A stretch of 64,000 bases of DNA from Zymoseptoria tritici IPO323 (lineage: Eukaryota; Ascomycota; Dothideomycetes; Mycosphaerellales; Mycosphaerellaceae), in assembly GCF_000219625.1 (NCBI RefSeq), contig NC_018215.1:186001-250000 (forward strand). Direction: 5' to 3'. Below are positions 1-9,260 of the stretch, in pieces. A program made the translations under genes and the position numbers. Position 1 is the first letter of the stretch. Each line of letters starts with the position of its first letter. Under the pieces are notes generated by a model. The model was given only the letters and a program-made list of their open reading frames with translations. It was not told the origin of the DNA and did not search any database.

Positions 1-2101
1 CTTCCATCGGAAGCAAATTGATCTCTCCCTCTTTGTTGAGGTAGCTGGGCCCGCAGTCGGCAGCCGCGGCGCCGAGGTGGGTGTAGGAGACAATCTTCTT
101 GACCCTGTGACGATATACATTAATTACTGTAGCTGCGAGGACGGGTGAGGATCATGGTTTCTGTCGCTTACCAGGCTTCTCCAGCTGCTTCGGTGGGCTC
201 GACGACCGGTCTGCTCGAAACGACCTTTCGACTAGCTTCCGTGATGATGTGGGCGACATGAGTGGCCTGTTGGGTGAGGAGGAAAGTAGCATTGGCAGCA
301 GCTGCGCGAAGTGTCAGTTATGCATAGATCTTGATTCTCAGACGCTCGATGTTCGACATCACTCACCTCCCGCCTGTCGCCCACCCGACCAGAAGAGATT
401 CGGAAAGCCTCTGGTCATCAAACCATGCAAGGTCACCATTTCAGTCTCAAAGTTTCCATCGAGCGTTAATCCGTCTCGGCCGGCGATTTGAACGCCAGCT
501 TTGACCTGAGTTCCGCTAGCCGGAGCCAGAAATCCCGTCGACCAGATGACTACATCCAGCTGGTAGGTCTGGCCGTTCGCGACAATGCCCCGGTCTGTCA
601 TCCGCTCGATGCCTTGCCCATTAGTATCCACCAGCGTCACGTTGTCCCGGTTGAAAGTCGGCAGATACTCGTCGTGGAAACAGGGCCGCTTGCACCAGCC
701 TGGGTACCAGGCTTGCAGCTTCCGGGCTGTTGCCGGATCGTGCACCTCCTCCATCACTCTCTGCCTCACTCGCTCCGAGCGTGGACGGTCCAGAGCGTAC
801 AGTTTGGCAATGTAGTCGGCGATGCCAGTTGCGGGATCGACATTGTGGTCCGGCCCGCCGAGAAGGGAGGAGAAAGACGGGAAGCGAGTCCATGAGTCGT
901 TGACGAGATTCGGAGAGGGTTTCTGGGTGTTGTTGTTGAGGAAAGCGACAAAGTTGAGATTCCGCTCGAATTGCCAGCCAGGTTTCGTGGCGATGGAGGT
1001 CTTCCAGGTGTCTGGATCGGTGTCGTAGTTGCCTCGTACATCGACTGATGCAGGTGTACGCTGGAAGACGTATAGGTCAGAGGCCCACTCGGCGACTTGC
1101 GGAACGACCTGGACGCCGGAGGCTCCTGTTCCGATGACGCCCACTTTCTTGCCTTTCAACCTTTCCAATTTAGGATCTTCGGGACTTCCTCCGGTGAAGT
1201 CATACCTCCATCTCGCGGTGTGAAACATGTCGCCACGATACAGCTCACTTCCCTCCTTCTTTGGCATCTTTGCTTCATTCAAGTTCCCATGAGCCACGAT
1301 CACGAAATCCGAGCAGAAGTTCAGAAGCTTGACGTCTCCACCCTTGGGCTTCTGGTGTAAAGAAACATCCCATTGATTCGAGGTCCCATTCCAGCGCAAG
1401 TCTTTGATCGTAGACTGAAACAAGCCTCGTGGTCGCAGGCTGTATCTGTCGACGATTGTCTCGAGATAGAGACGTATCTCCTCGCCGCTTGCGTATTTGC
1501 GAGTGGGCATGTAGTCCATTTCTTCCAGCAAGGGCATGTAGATGTAGCTTTCAACGTCGCACGTGAGACCGGGGTAGCCTGACGCATGTTGAGTCAGTAG
1601 TCGGTGCTCATGACAATGAGGTGGATGAGGACATACGGTTCCACCACCACGTCCCACCTGTCGTATTGTCAGCAAGTCTCCATCGCTCCGGAAGATAACA
1701 GAGCACATACCAAAACCGCCCGCCGAGTCAACGAGCACCAGATCTTCCGCCTTCCAACCTTGCTTGATCAAGGCCACGGCGAATGAGATACCACCAATGC
1801 CTGCGCCAAGAATGCAGACTTTGGTGCTCTCTCCTTCGCCCACGACTTGATTGATCGGCTCGCCCTCTGGAATCCACGGGTCGTCGAGGAGAGCTGCGTG
1901 CACTTCGCTGTGGCGAAGGTCGAGGTACTGTGCCAGACCACCGCCGTGGAGCCGTTTGTTGGCTTCCTCGGCGTATTTGGACTTGAGATCAAAGGTGGTA
2001 GAGTCGGCGGCGTCTGGGTTGGCAGCGTCTGGTATGGCGGCATCTGGGTTGGCAGCGTTCAATTTGACAGCGTCTCCTGCTTTCAGACGCTCGTTCTCCA
2101 T
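1..2101 (-). CDS. Baeyer-Villiger (class B flavin) monooxygenase, 3' end cut by window edge
   Basis: Flavin monooxygenase that would insert oxygen next to a ketone using FAD and NADPH. Spliced from the ATG at 2101, exons are 2101-1711, 1657-1637, 1578-367, 301-172 and 104-1, all with GT-AG introns of 53, 58, 65 and 67 nt; the reading frame is still open at base 1. The protein has a first Rossmann motif GAGIGG (residues 99-104), the YxGxxxHxxxW fingerprint seen as YRGDMFHTARW, a second Rossmann GTGASG, and the DVESYIYMP stretch typical of BVMOs. Splicing restores GGFGGTWWWNRYPG across the two small introns, which is the strongest proof of the intron model. The N-terminus holds three DAANP-like repeats. 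Upstream in-frame codons lack a better ATG. Substrate unknown. Family assignment is firm. Confidence 0.92.
2012..2056. repeat. 15-bp tandem repeat in the BVMO N-terminal coding region
   Basis: Three consecutive 15-bp units (2012-2026, 2027-2041, 2042-2056) encode the DAANP-type repeats near the BVMO N-terminus. The length is a multiple of three, so copy-number change would not shift the frame. Confidence 0.75.
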
Positions 2102-2576
2102 GATGGGGGTCGGAGCGGGAGCTCTGTCAATAGACAGAACAGCCTTGATGTCTTGTATAGAAATGCGAGAAATAGCGAGACGCGAATGAGGAAAGGAATG
2201 AAGCTGCTGCAATGCTTACCGGAGCCGGGCAGAGACTACTTATCCCGCTGCGTACTAACATGGTCGATGATAGTTCATGCATAGGCGGAGTTTGGCTGTC
2301 CAGGTTGTTCGTCGTGTCTGTAGCCATTGTCCAATCCGTTTCTCGCAGATGGAAATCTCGTATGTTGTACGAGTGACATGGGCCCTGGATTTTTTGTCTC
2401 GTACACGGTACGAGAGGCGGGAGGGAACGGCCCCATCTTCGATTACATAATCCTTCTTTCCTGGACAGGTTGACAGGGCTCATCTGAGCCTCGTCTAGCA
2501 CCGGTCATATCGAGACATGCTCCCCTCGACAGACGATAGCCTGCGACGATACCATCATATCCCGTGCGGTCACGCT
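2102..2576. other. Intergenic, upstream of the BVMO gene
   Basis: Contains the 5' flank of the minus-strand BVMO gene. ORFs here lack coding character or lie in frames without a sensible start. I see no conserved motif. Confidence 0.4.
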
Positions 2577-2879
2577 TCAGCCACCACATGTATTCGGGAG
2601 GATTCGCGGGACCACTGCAAATCTGCCGAATTTCAGACCGGTATGAACCAGGATGTGCATGATGTCAGGTGACAGATTCCAAACCAGAGGAATCGCGTTG
2701 GTGATGTAGAGAGGTTGATGGTAGTAGCGTCGTGTGGGATGCGGCTTGGACTTCGTGAGGATGGTGAATACGATTAGCGGGGTGAGGATGCCGAGGAGTG
2801 TGGTGCCTGTCTTCATGTATCGCTTTGCGAGGAGGTTTGCACCTGCTATGCTCTCGTCTGTCCAGATGTTGTTGTCCAT
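2577..2879 (-). CDS. Small hypothetical membrane protein (100 aa)
   Basis: Single-exon ORF from a true ATG at 2879. It has one clear hydrophobic segment (residues about 26-41, GTTLLGILTPLIVFTIL) and a second moderately hydrophobic stretch ending in SPDIMHILVHTG. That C-terminal motif recurs as APDVMRILVYTG in the broken gene near 14.1 kb, which argues that this is a real protein family and not a chance ORF. The last residues after HTGLKFGRFA look less protein-like, so a 3' intron may be hidden and the true C-terminus could lie to the left. Function unknown. Confidence 0.45.
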   Translation of the reverse strand: MDNNIWTDESIAGANLLAKRYMKTGTTLLGILTPLIVFTILTKSKPHPTRRYYHQPLYITNAIPLVWNLSPDIMHILVHTGLKFGRFAVVPRILPNTCGG

Positions 2880-3302
2880 GGTTGAGGCGGTGGAAGGAGG
2901 ATGAGGTATCAGTCGCTGGATTTCGCTTGTGAGAGAGGTAAGTGCGAGAGAGCTGGTTCCGTCAAGGCGAAGTCCCTTGGATGTACTTTATACAGGACCA
3001 CCAGGCTGCCATATTGAAGAACCACGCCAAGACCATCTGCAACTCTGGTTCAGAGCAGAGACGGCTCAATGGCAGAACAGCTGAGTGAGATGGGTGACAA
3101 TAGTTCAGGTCTGCCGTGTACCATGGGAAGGGAACAGCGCTTTTCGTCACAATTCTTAGCAAGAACTCCAGCTCTGGAGATCAGCGGAGAGAGCGTGTGG
3201 TGCAAACGCGCAAAAGTCAGTCTCATTGTCACTACTCCATTCTCAGAACACGAAAAGTACGCAGCAAATCCCGCTCCTCTTGCAGACACCTCCTTCACCA
3301 CT
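2880..3302. other. Intergenic spacer
   Basis: Lies between the small membrane ORF and the cerato-platanin stop codon. ORFs on both strands are shadow-like. No feature seen. Confidence 0.4.
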
Positions 3303-3827
3303 TCAAGCAAGGAACTCCACAGCCCTCTTCCTCGGAGCCAAGCCACACATATCCACTCCAACCTTGGTCACCTGAGCATCCACCCTGCCCACCGCCTCCG
3401 CCTGTCCGCCCGTCAAAGCATTCATCGCTTCCTCCGAGATGTTCAGTCCCTCAAGCGTGTGGTCGATCGCGAGGATGTAGATGGGTTGGCCGCCGTTATA
3501 GGAGACGCTGTAGCACTGGCCGCATTGATCGCTGTTGTAGCCGGCGATGTCGGAGGAGCCGCCGATGTAGGGCTGTGAGGGAGGGTTTGTCAGTGTGTGT
3601 GTGTGTGTGTGTGAGAGAGAGGAAGGTGGAGGGATCGTGTGACTCACGAAGCGTGGGATGGAGCCATAGGTCTGGTAGCCGTATCTGGTGATGAGACCGT
3701 TGTTGCCGTCGCTACAGGCCACTCCGGTCATGGGATTGTTGGCCTTGTCGTAGCCGGGGTCGTAGCTAACGGTCGTGGCGCTGGCAATGGTAGCCGTGAG
3801 GAGGGTGAAGGTCGTGGTGAACTTCAT
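3303..3827 (-). CDS. Cerato-platanin family secreted protein
   Basis: Small secreted protein of the cerato-platanin/Snodprot1 family, which bind chitin oligomers in the fungal wall and act as elicitors or virulence factors on plants. Exons are 3827-3648 and 3572-3303, with a 75-nt intron (GTGAGT...CAG) between the codons for IPRF and PYIGG; the product is 149 aa, usual for the family. Visible: signal peptide of about 18 residues, VSYDPGYD start of the mature domain, GLITRYGYQTYGSIPRF, LAIDHTLEG, and four cysteines (VACS, CGQC, MCGL) for the two conserved disulphides. The intron carries a (GT)n run. C-terminal tail after MCGL is longer and basic (PRKRAVEF). Confidence 0.95.
   Translation of the reverse strand: MKFTTTFTLLTATIASATTVSYDPGYDKANNPMTGVACSDGNNGLITRYGYQTYGSIPRFVSHTIPPPSSLSHTHTHTLTNPPSQPYIGGSSDIAGYNSDQCGQCYSVSYNGGQPIYILAIDHTLEGLNISEEAMNALTGGQAEAVGRVDAQVTKVGVDMCGLAPRKRAVEFLA
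3593..3620. repeat. (GT)10(GA)4 microsatellite inside the cerato-platanin intron
   Basis: Ten GT dinucleotides followed by four GA, wholly within the 3573-3647 intron. On the transcript strand it is a pyrimidine-containing CA/TC tract about 20 nt from the 3' splice site. Confidence 0.9.
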
Positions 3828-4635
3828 GTTGATCGATGTTGATGCTTGTTGAAGATGGTGTTGATGGGTGATGGGTAGTGGTCGAGATGTGATATGCTTG
3901 TTGGAGGTTTGTGTTGACGGAAGAGAGAAGAGTGGAAGATGAGAAGGAGACTGCTTTCTTCTTATGTCTTGCCTGCCTCGTATTTCCTGACTTGCTGCTT
4001 TGTATTTTTGGCAAGGTCCAGAGGTCTTTCCTGCATGTCCGCGTCAGACGCCCGAAGTCGGTCTGGTCACTGCAGAGCAGATATATCCGTGCATGATCAA
4101 AACAGACTGCCGGGTTCATGCTATATCATGCTCGTACGTAAGGACATGCCTGGACGGTCTTCTCCTCAACCCATGGATTGATGTCTACGTATACCGTACG
4201 ACCAGGATGGGGAGCCGGACCTGCCCAGACGCGTGGATATTCCTGCCAGATCAGCATGAGAAGGAGCCATACTCACTTGGACATCACTTCTCTTCCGACC
4301 AGCGTTCCCATGTACAACTCATCAATTCTGCTGTCCTCCTCGACATACTTTCTCGGTATGTTTGCTTACCCGACGTGTCCTTCCGCGGCCTTCCGTTCTC
4401 ATTCTCCATTGCACAAGCCAAGAAGTCGTTGCAGTGCGGGAATGTCGTCAGTGCCCGCTCTTTTGACCGCAGCAACGTGGCGATCCATTGACGTGCCACG
4501 GAGTGCCGGTGACGGTCGTGCTGGGAGAAACCACGTTCAACAACTGTCAAAGGAGGTAGTATAATACCATCCCAGTCTATTCTCCAGGCATACCCACACG
4601 AAAGAGCACACACAGCAAGAAGCCAACCAGCAACC
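3828..4635. other. Divergent intergenic region (about 0.8 kb)
   Basis: Shared upstream region of the minus-strand cerato-platanin gene and the plus-strand gene starting at 4636. ORFs present show no family character. No confident promoter element. Confidence 0.4.
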
Positions 4636-5298
4636 ATGACAAAATCCAACCTCTACGTCTCCATCTCCCTGCCCTCCAACCAAACCGCACATTCTCCCAC
4701 CTCCACGAAACACACATGGCTCCTTTCCCTCGAACCGCATCATACTTTACCACAACTTCACTCTTCGTCCTCCACAGAACCTACCCACTTCAGTGCCATC
4801 CTCCCATCAGACGGAGCACCGGCCTACCGCATTGAGACCACTGGAGCAAATGCCGGACCTTTCATTCTCGGCAACATCCTCGTAGCGGAAGGCGTGAAAG
4901 CGACGGCTGAGGAAGTTGGCAGACTTCTAAAGGAGAAGCTAGTCACGAGCGAGCCTGGACTTCCGTCAGACCATGCTGGCGGTGGCGATGTTGAAGGTGC
5001 AGATGTGTGGATTCGGAAAGGTAGAGTGAAGTCCAGCCTATTCCAAGACTCCGCACACTGACATCCTGTCCCAGCCCTACACATTTTCCAGCAGCAATCT
5101 CTCATTGATCCTTTCGACGTGGGAGAGTTCATGACATTTGCACATGCCTACGCAGCGAAACGAGAGCAAGGCGAGACCCCGGATGTGTTGGTCGCATATC
5201 CCAAACTAAACCCAGACTTCGCAAAGAAGGCCAAGGTCGATGGCTTGTGGATGCATCATCGACCGGAGAAGAAGCCGGCGCCGAGGAACGAGGTGTGA
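4636..5298 (+). CDS. Uncharacterised small protein (202 aa), possibly DUF6914-like
   Basis: ATG at 4636; exons 4636-5020 and 5075-5298 joined over a 54-nt intron (GTAGAG...CCCAG), which restores IRKALHIFQQQ in frame. The layout, an N-terminal beta strand (NLYVSISLP), then HTWLLSLEP, a long middle strand region with HFSAIL and AYRIET, then helices ending GEFMTFAHAYAAKRE, resembles small ascomycete proteins grouped as DUF6914, but I recall this only loosely. No signal peptide or membrane segment. Function unknown. The gene model is better supported than the family name. Confidence 0.7.
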
Positions 5299-6352
5299 AG
5301 ACGGGATATGGAGGAGAGGGTCGCCCCTGAGGAATGTTCAGAGAGAACGCACGACTATGTTCGAGTCCACTTGAAAGTCGCTTGAGTTTTCCGACACCCT
5401 GACAGCGAGCCAGCAGTTGCCGATATGTACATGTAAGAAAATACGGGAATGCCGAAGAGATCAAACTGAACTGCCACTCCTGCACCGGCGCATCACCGCT
5501 TGTCCTTCTCCGACGCTGAATAAAAGATGCGCCCTGTTGATCTCTCGTCCTCAACCGGACGCAGCAATATCAAGCGGCACCAACTATTGCTCGATTCAAT
5601 AGCTCACCAAGCACACTGAACAGAACCCCACTCCTGTCCAACAGTCGTCCGTCGCACCACGATCACTCACCTCCGGGCTTACCTCTTGCTCTTGGACCAG
5701 AGTCTGTAGAGCCTGTAGAACCCGTGTCATAAGATCGAGGACAGACTGCAGTTTGACCGCGGAGCTGACTATCGTTCGATATCTTGCTATCATGGGTACA
5801 GCCTCAACGATCAATCTTGTCAGCTCATTGATCGTTCGACTGGAGGTGTTGACTGCTGAAGATTACCATGACATCAAGAGTGTTCCGACGATTCCACCAT
5901 CCTGGCACCGATGGAGTCCTCGATCGAGAAGATTTGTATGAGCTGACTCTCCAGCTTCCTTGTCAATGGTTCCGTTGCTCGCCGGTAGCTCAGGTAGCTG
6001 GCCTGGCCAGGGGCACCTGAGAATTACAAATACCCTTCTCATCTCTTGCCCATTCATGCAGAGGGAGATGTTGTAAATTGATGCACTTTGAAAGGGAAGC
6101 AATGAAATCCGGCCGAAGCGATAACGAGCGGTCCATCAAATTGCCGAAGCCGAGACGGACGGGAGCCCTCTGACCTCACTCATGTGGCATTTGGTTCCAG
6201 ACCAGACGCCATCCTCATTGTCCAACTGATCGTCTCGACCTCCTCACGCGCACTTCGGTTCCTATCCTCCTCCACCACCTCATATACCTCCCGCCCTCAG
6301 CAATGCGGTGACCTCAACCTCACCCTCCAGACCACCACCCACCACCGCCGCG
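5299..6352. other. Intergenic, about 1.05 kb
   Basis: Upstream of the TLC gene. On the minus strand a helical stretch at about 5690-5850 (LQSVLDLMTRVLQALQTLVQEQE) ends at a possible GTAAGC donor and could be an exon remnant, but no full gene can be assembled. A two-codon upstream ORF lies at 6303-6311. Confidence 0.35.
6303..6311 (+). promoter_or_regulatory. Minimal upstream ORF (ATG-CGG-TGA) before the TLC gene
   Basis: An ATG with one further sense codon and a stop lies 41 nt ahead of the main ATG. If included in the transcript it could lower translation of the main ORF. Position is certain, function inferred. Confidence 0.35.
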
Positions 6353-7555
6353 ATGAAGGATCCGTTCCCCATCGCTCCACCGGAAGCGCTCATCAACCTC
6401 ACCCAACCCATCGCAACCGCACTCTCCCTCCCGACGCTCCCCCTCCACGTCCACGAAGTCATTTTCGCCTTCTTCTTCTACAACTTCGTCAACGTCGTCC
6501 TCTCGCCATGGCTCTCCCGGACTTTCTTCCCTTCCACCTACACCTCCTTCAATCGACGCACACGCATCAACTGGGATGTCCACGTGGTGTCCTTCTTCCA
6601 GTCCGTCATCATCTGCGCGCTGTCGCTGTACGTCATCTGGTTCGATGAGGAGCGGAAAGAGACGAGACCGAGGGAGGCGTGGGAGCAGAGGATTTGGGAG
6701 TACAGCGGACTGAGCGGGTTGCTGCAGAGTTTCGCGTTGGGTTACTTTTTGTGGGACTTTATCATGTGTACGGTGCATGTGGACATTTTCGGGTGGGGTA
6801 TGTTGGCGCATGCGATCAGTGCGCTGAGTGTGTTTGCGCTGGGTTATGTGAGTGTACTGCCATCTTGGAGACAGGCAAGTCGCAGACTGACAGTGATCTT
6901 CTAGCGACCCTTCATCTACTTCTACGCACCAGTCTTCCTCCTCTACGAGCTCTCCTCGCCCTTTCTCAACATCCACTGGTTCTGCGACAAGCTCAAGCTC
7001 ACCGGCAGCATCTACCAAGCCATCAACGGCGCCTTCCTGACCTTCACCTTCTTCGCCTGCCGCATCATCTGGGGCAACATCTCCTCCGTCTACGTCTTCC
7101 AGGACGTCTACAAGGGTGTCTTCCGCGGCAACACCACTCCTTTGTCGAAACCGCACCACCTTGCCGACGTACCCGTGTCGAGCTACACCGCGAAAGATCT
7201 GTTGGCGATATACAACGATGAGCAGGGTCAGCGATTCGCGTTCGCGGGACAGGAGAGGTTCATCCCATTGTGGTTGGGAGCGATCTACCTGGCTTCGAAT
7301 ATCGTGTTGAACAGCTTGAATATCTGGTGGTTTGGAAAGATGGTGCAGACGATTAGGAGTCGATTCGCTCCGCCTTTTGGAACCAAGGGACAAGCGAAGG
7401 AGGTGCACTACGAGCCGAAGGAGAGGGTCAGGATGCAGGGAAGTCCACGACAGTCGGAGGATGAGATCAAGGTGCATAAAGTTGTGGAGGCGGATGGCTC
7501 GAGAGGGATCGAGATGGAAGGACAGCGGACGCTGAGGACGAGACGGAAGGCTTGA
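6353..7555 (+). CDS. TLC-domain multispanning membrane protein (TMEM56/TLCD-like)
   Basis: Exons 6353-6847 and 6905-7555 with a 57-nt intron (GTGAGT...CTAG) that joins FALGY to RPFIYFYAP; product 381 aa. The TRAM-LAG1-CLN8 domain runs from about residue 60 to 330 with conserved blocks INWDVHVVSFFQS, LQSFALGYFLWDF, HAISALSVFALGYRP and ELSSPFLNIHWF, and at least six hydrophobic segments. The closest known group is the fungal TLC proteins represented in yeast by YPR114W and YJR116W, lipid-linked membrane proteins of unclear chemistry; the ceramide synthase Lag1 motif is absent. The tail (residues 330-381) is charged and polar. The next upstream ATG is the short uORF, so 6353 is the natural start. 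Confidence 0.92.
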
Positions 7556-7993
7556 TTGTCATGAGGATACTGTGATGAGAGGGACTGAAGGGAGAGGAAT
7601 ACATTGGGGAGGCTATCATTGCTTTGGTATGCTCGCAGGGGAGGCGGATCCGTAAGAGGAGGTTTCTCGCAAGACAGGACGTCGCGCGACAGAGAAGAGC
7701 GGCGCATTGCATACCTAGGAACGCAATTACAGGCGAAGTAGGGGCTATCCAAGTCCAGCGAGGTCAACTTTAGCAACCGTATTGCACCTCGACTAGCGTG
7801 AGGACTACGCCAGCCAATAACACAATACAGACATCGTTGGATTGATTTCAATACACTTTTCGTACATGTCGCTGCTTGTTGTCTCCTCCATCATGCCACT
7901 CGCAGGCCGATTTCCAAGCAGGCTCAAAGCTGACGCCTGAATCCTTCGAAATGCCGAGAGTCCACACCTCGGATCGCGTGCATTGTGAGTGCG
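7556..7993. other. Intergenic, 3' of TLC gene and 5' of GNAT gene
   Basis: About 440 bp between two plus-strand genes. No ORF of merit on either strand. Confidence 0.4.
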
Positions 7994-8683
7994 ATGGGGT
8001 AAACGTGTCAACACTCTGTCTCTCGATATAACACTTCACCAAGGCTGCAACGGAATAACATCCAAACCTCCAGTTCCTAGTAAACAGCAGGAACTACATC
8101 TACCCGGCCCGCCCTCCATCAACCGAACAATGGGGCGCTATCCCATCGCGAGTCGCAACTCCCAACGTCTCCGACCGCACTAAAAAGTGGATTGAACTCA
8201 GCGAGCAAAACGCCCCATTCACGAGCGGCAGCGAGGAGTGGTGTCGAGTCTTCATCGCCGAAACGAAATCCTCACCGCCCGTTGCGGTGGCTGCTCTGGT
8301 GTTGGAGGCGAAGGCAGCGGGGTATGTCCACGAAATCTTACCCGCGCAGACCGAGGACGATCCATTCGTTTATCTGACGTATCTGATCACGAATCGTGAT
8401 GCGGGAGCGGAGGAGAGGAAGGGGGGTGGAGAGAAGATGATTGAGTTGGCGAGGGAGGAGGGCAGGAAAGCGGGCGTTGGGAGGATTTGTGTGGATTGTT
8501 GGAGGGGGAATGGGAGGAAGTTGGTGAGGTGAGTTTGTCGTCCGTGTTGTTGAGAGGGGAGATGGCTAATTTGAGGATAGATACTATGAGAGTCAAGGCT
8601 TCAAGGCGCTGGGTGATTTTACGGTGCCGAAACCTGGGACGGAGGAGGGATGGGAGGGGACGGTGTTGGAGATGAGGTTGTGA
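7994..8683 (+). CDS. GNAT-family N-acetyltransferase
   Basis: Predicted to transfer acetyl from acetyl-CoA to an unknown amine. The body exon 8088-8528 and last exon 8581-8683 are joined by a 52-nt intron (GTGAGT...ATAG) that rebuilds RYYESQGFKALGDF, the classic last beta-alpha unit of GNAT folds. The acetyl-CoA loop appears as ERKGGGEKMIELAREEG preceded by VYLTYLITN. No in-frame ATG exists in the body exon before TAA at about 8057. The best start is a five-base first exon ATGGG (7994-7998) followed by an 89-nt intron (GTAAAC...ACAG), giving M-G-R-N-Y and 182 aa. That first exon is inference; a missing start by annotation error or decay remains possible. Confidence 0.78.
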
Positions 8684-9260
8684 AGGTGTGCGTTGCTCGC
8701 AAGATGTCGAGATTGAGATTGACCTTCGCAGCGCAGAGTGCAGACTGACCGATATCGCTCCCATATTGCTGGAACAACGCAGCTGTTGCCGCGGACAGCA
8801 CAAGGATCAAGAAGAACACAACAAAGAAGCTCGCCTACCGCAAGAATATCGGCCGAGCTCGAGACGAGGTCGTCTGGGTACCGAATCCAACATGCACCAT
8901 GTGATCATGCTGCATATCACGAGCTTGGTACCACGACATCACTTCTCCTCCGATCCGCCAGTCGACATCTTTCTCCGGACGGTACTTGGTTGTCTCCACC
9001 CTCAATGCTTCGCCAAGGCGAAGACGTACCGCGTGCCGGTATAGACCCACACCAAAATGGGCGGCGAGTGGGTCTACTGTGCGGGCCAGAAGAGGGGGAG
9101 ACCGATCGTGACACTGATCCGATCACGACGTATGGTGAGTGATGGCGTTTGGCAGATGGATGAAAGAAACCGTTTCCCGGACCCAAAAGAGTAAGTCGAC
9201 GACTTTCCTCCTCTCTCATCTCCTGGCGTCGCTTTTCTTAGCGACGACGACAACGTCAAC
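8684..9260. other. Intergenic, about 580 bp
   Basis: Between GNAT and GH3. On the minus strand a hydrophobic stretch (FFVVFFLILVLSAATAAL, about 8765-8830) follows a possible TAG acceptor, but there is no supported start or end. Nothing firm. Confidence 0.35.

Noticed and set aside
5596..5860. Helical minus-strand stretch like a fungal NLR N-terminal helix
   Set aside because: Too short, upstream frame closed by stops, no neighbouring NACHT or repeat domain.
6320..7477. 385-codon minus-strand ORF opposite the TLC gene
   Set aside because: Antisense shadow of the conserved TLC coding sequence; its residues are low-complexity and charged.
8765..9050. Minus-strand ORF with a hydrophobic segment (FFVVFFLILVLSAATAAL) between GNAT and GH3
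   Set aside because: Interrupted by TAG, no sound start, overlaps the GNAT 3' exon; an intron ending at that TAG is possible but nothing else supports it.
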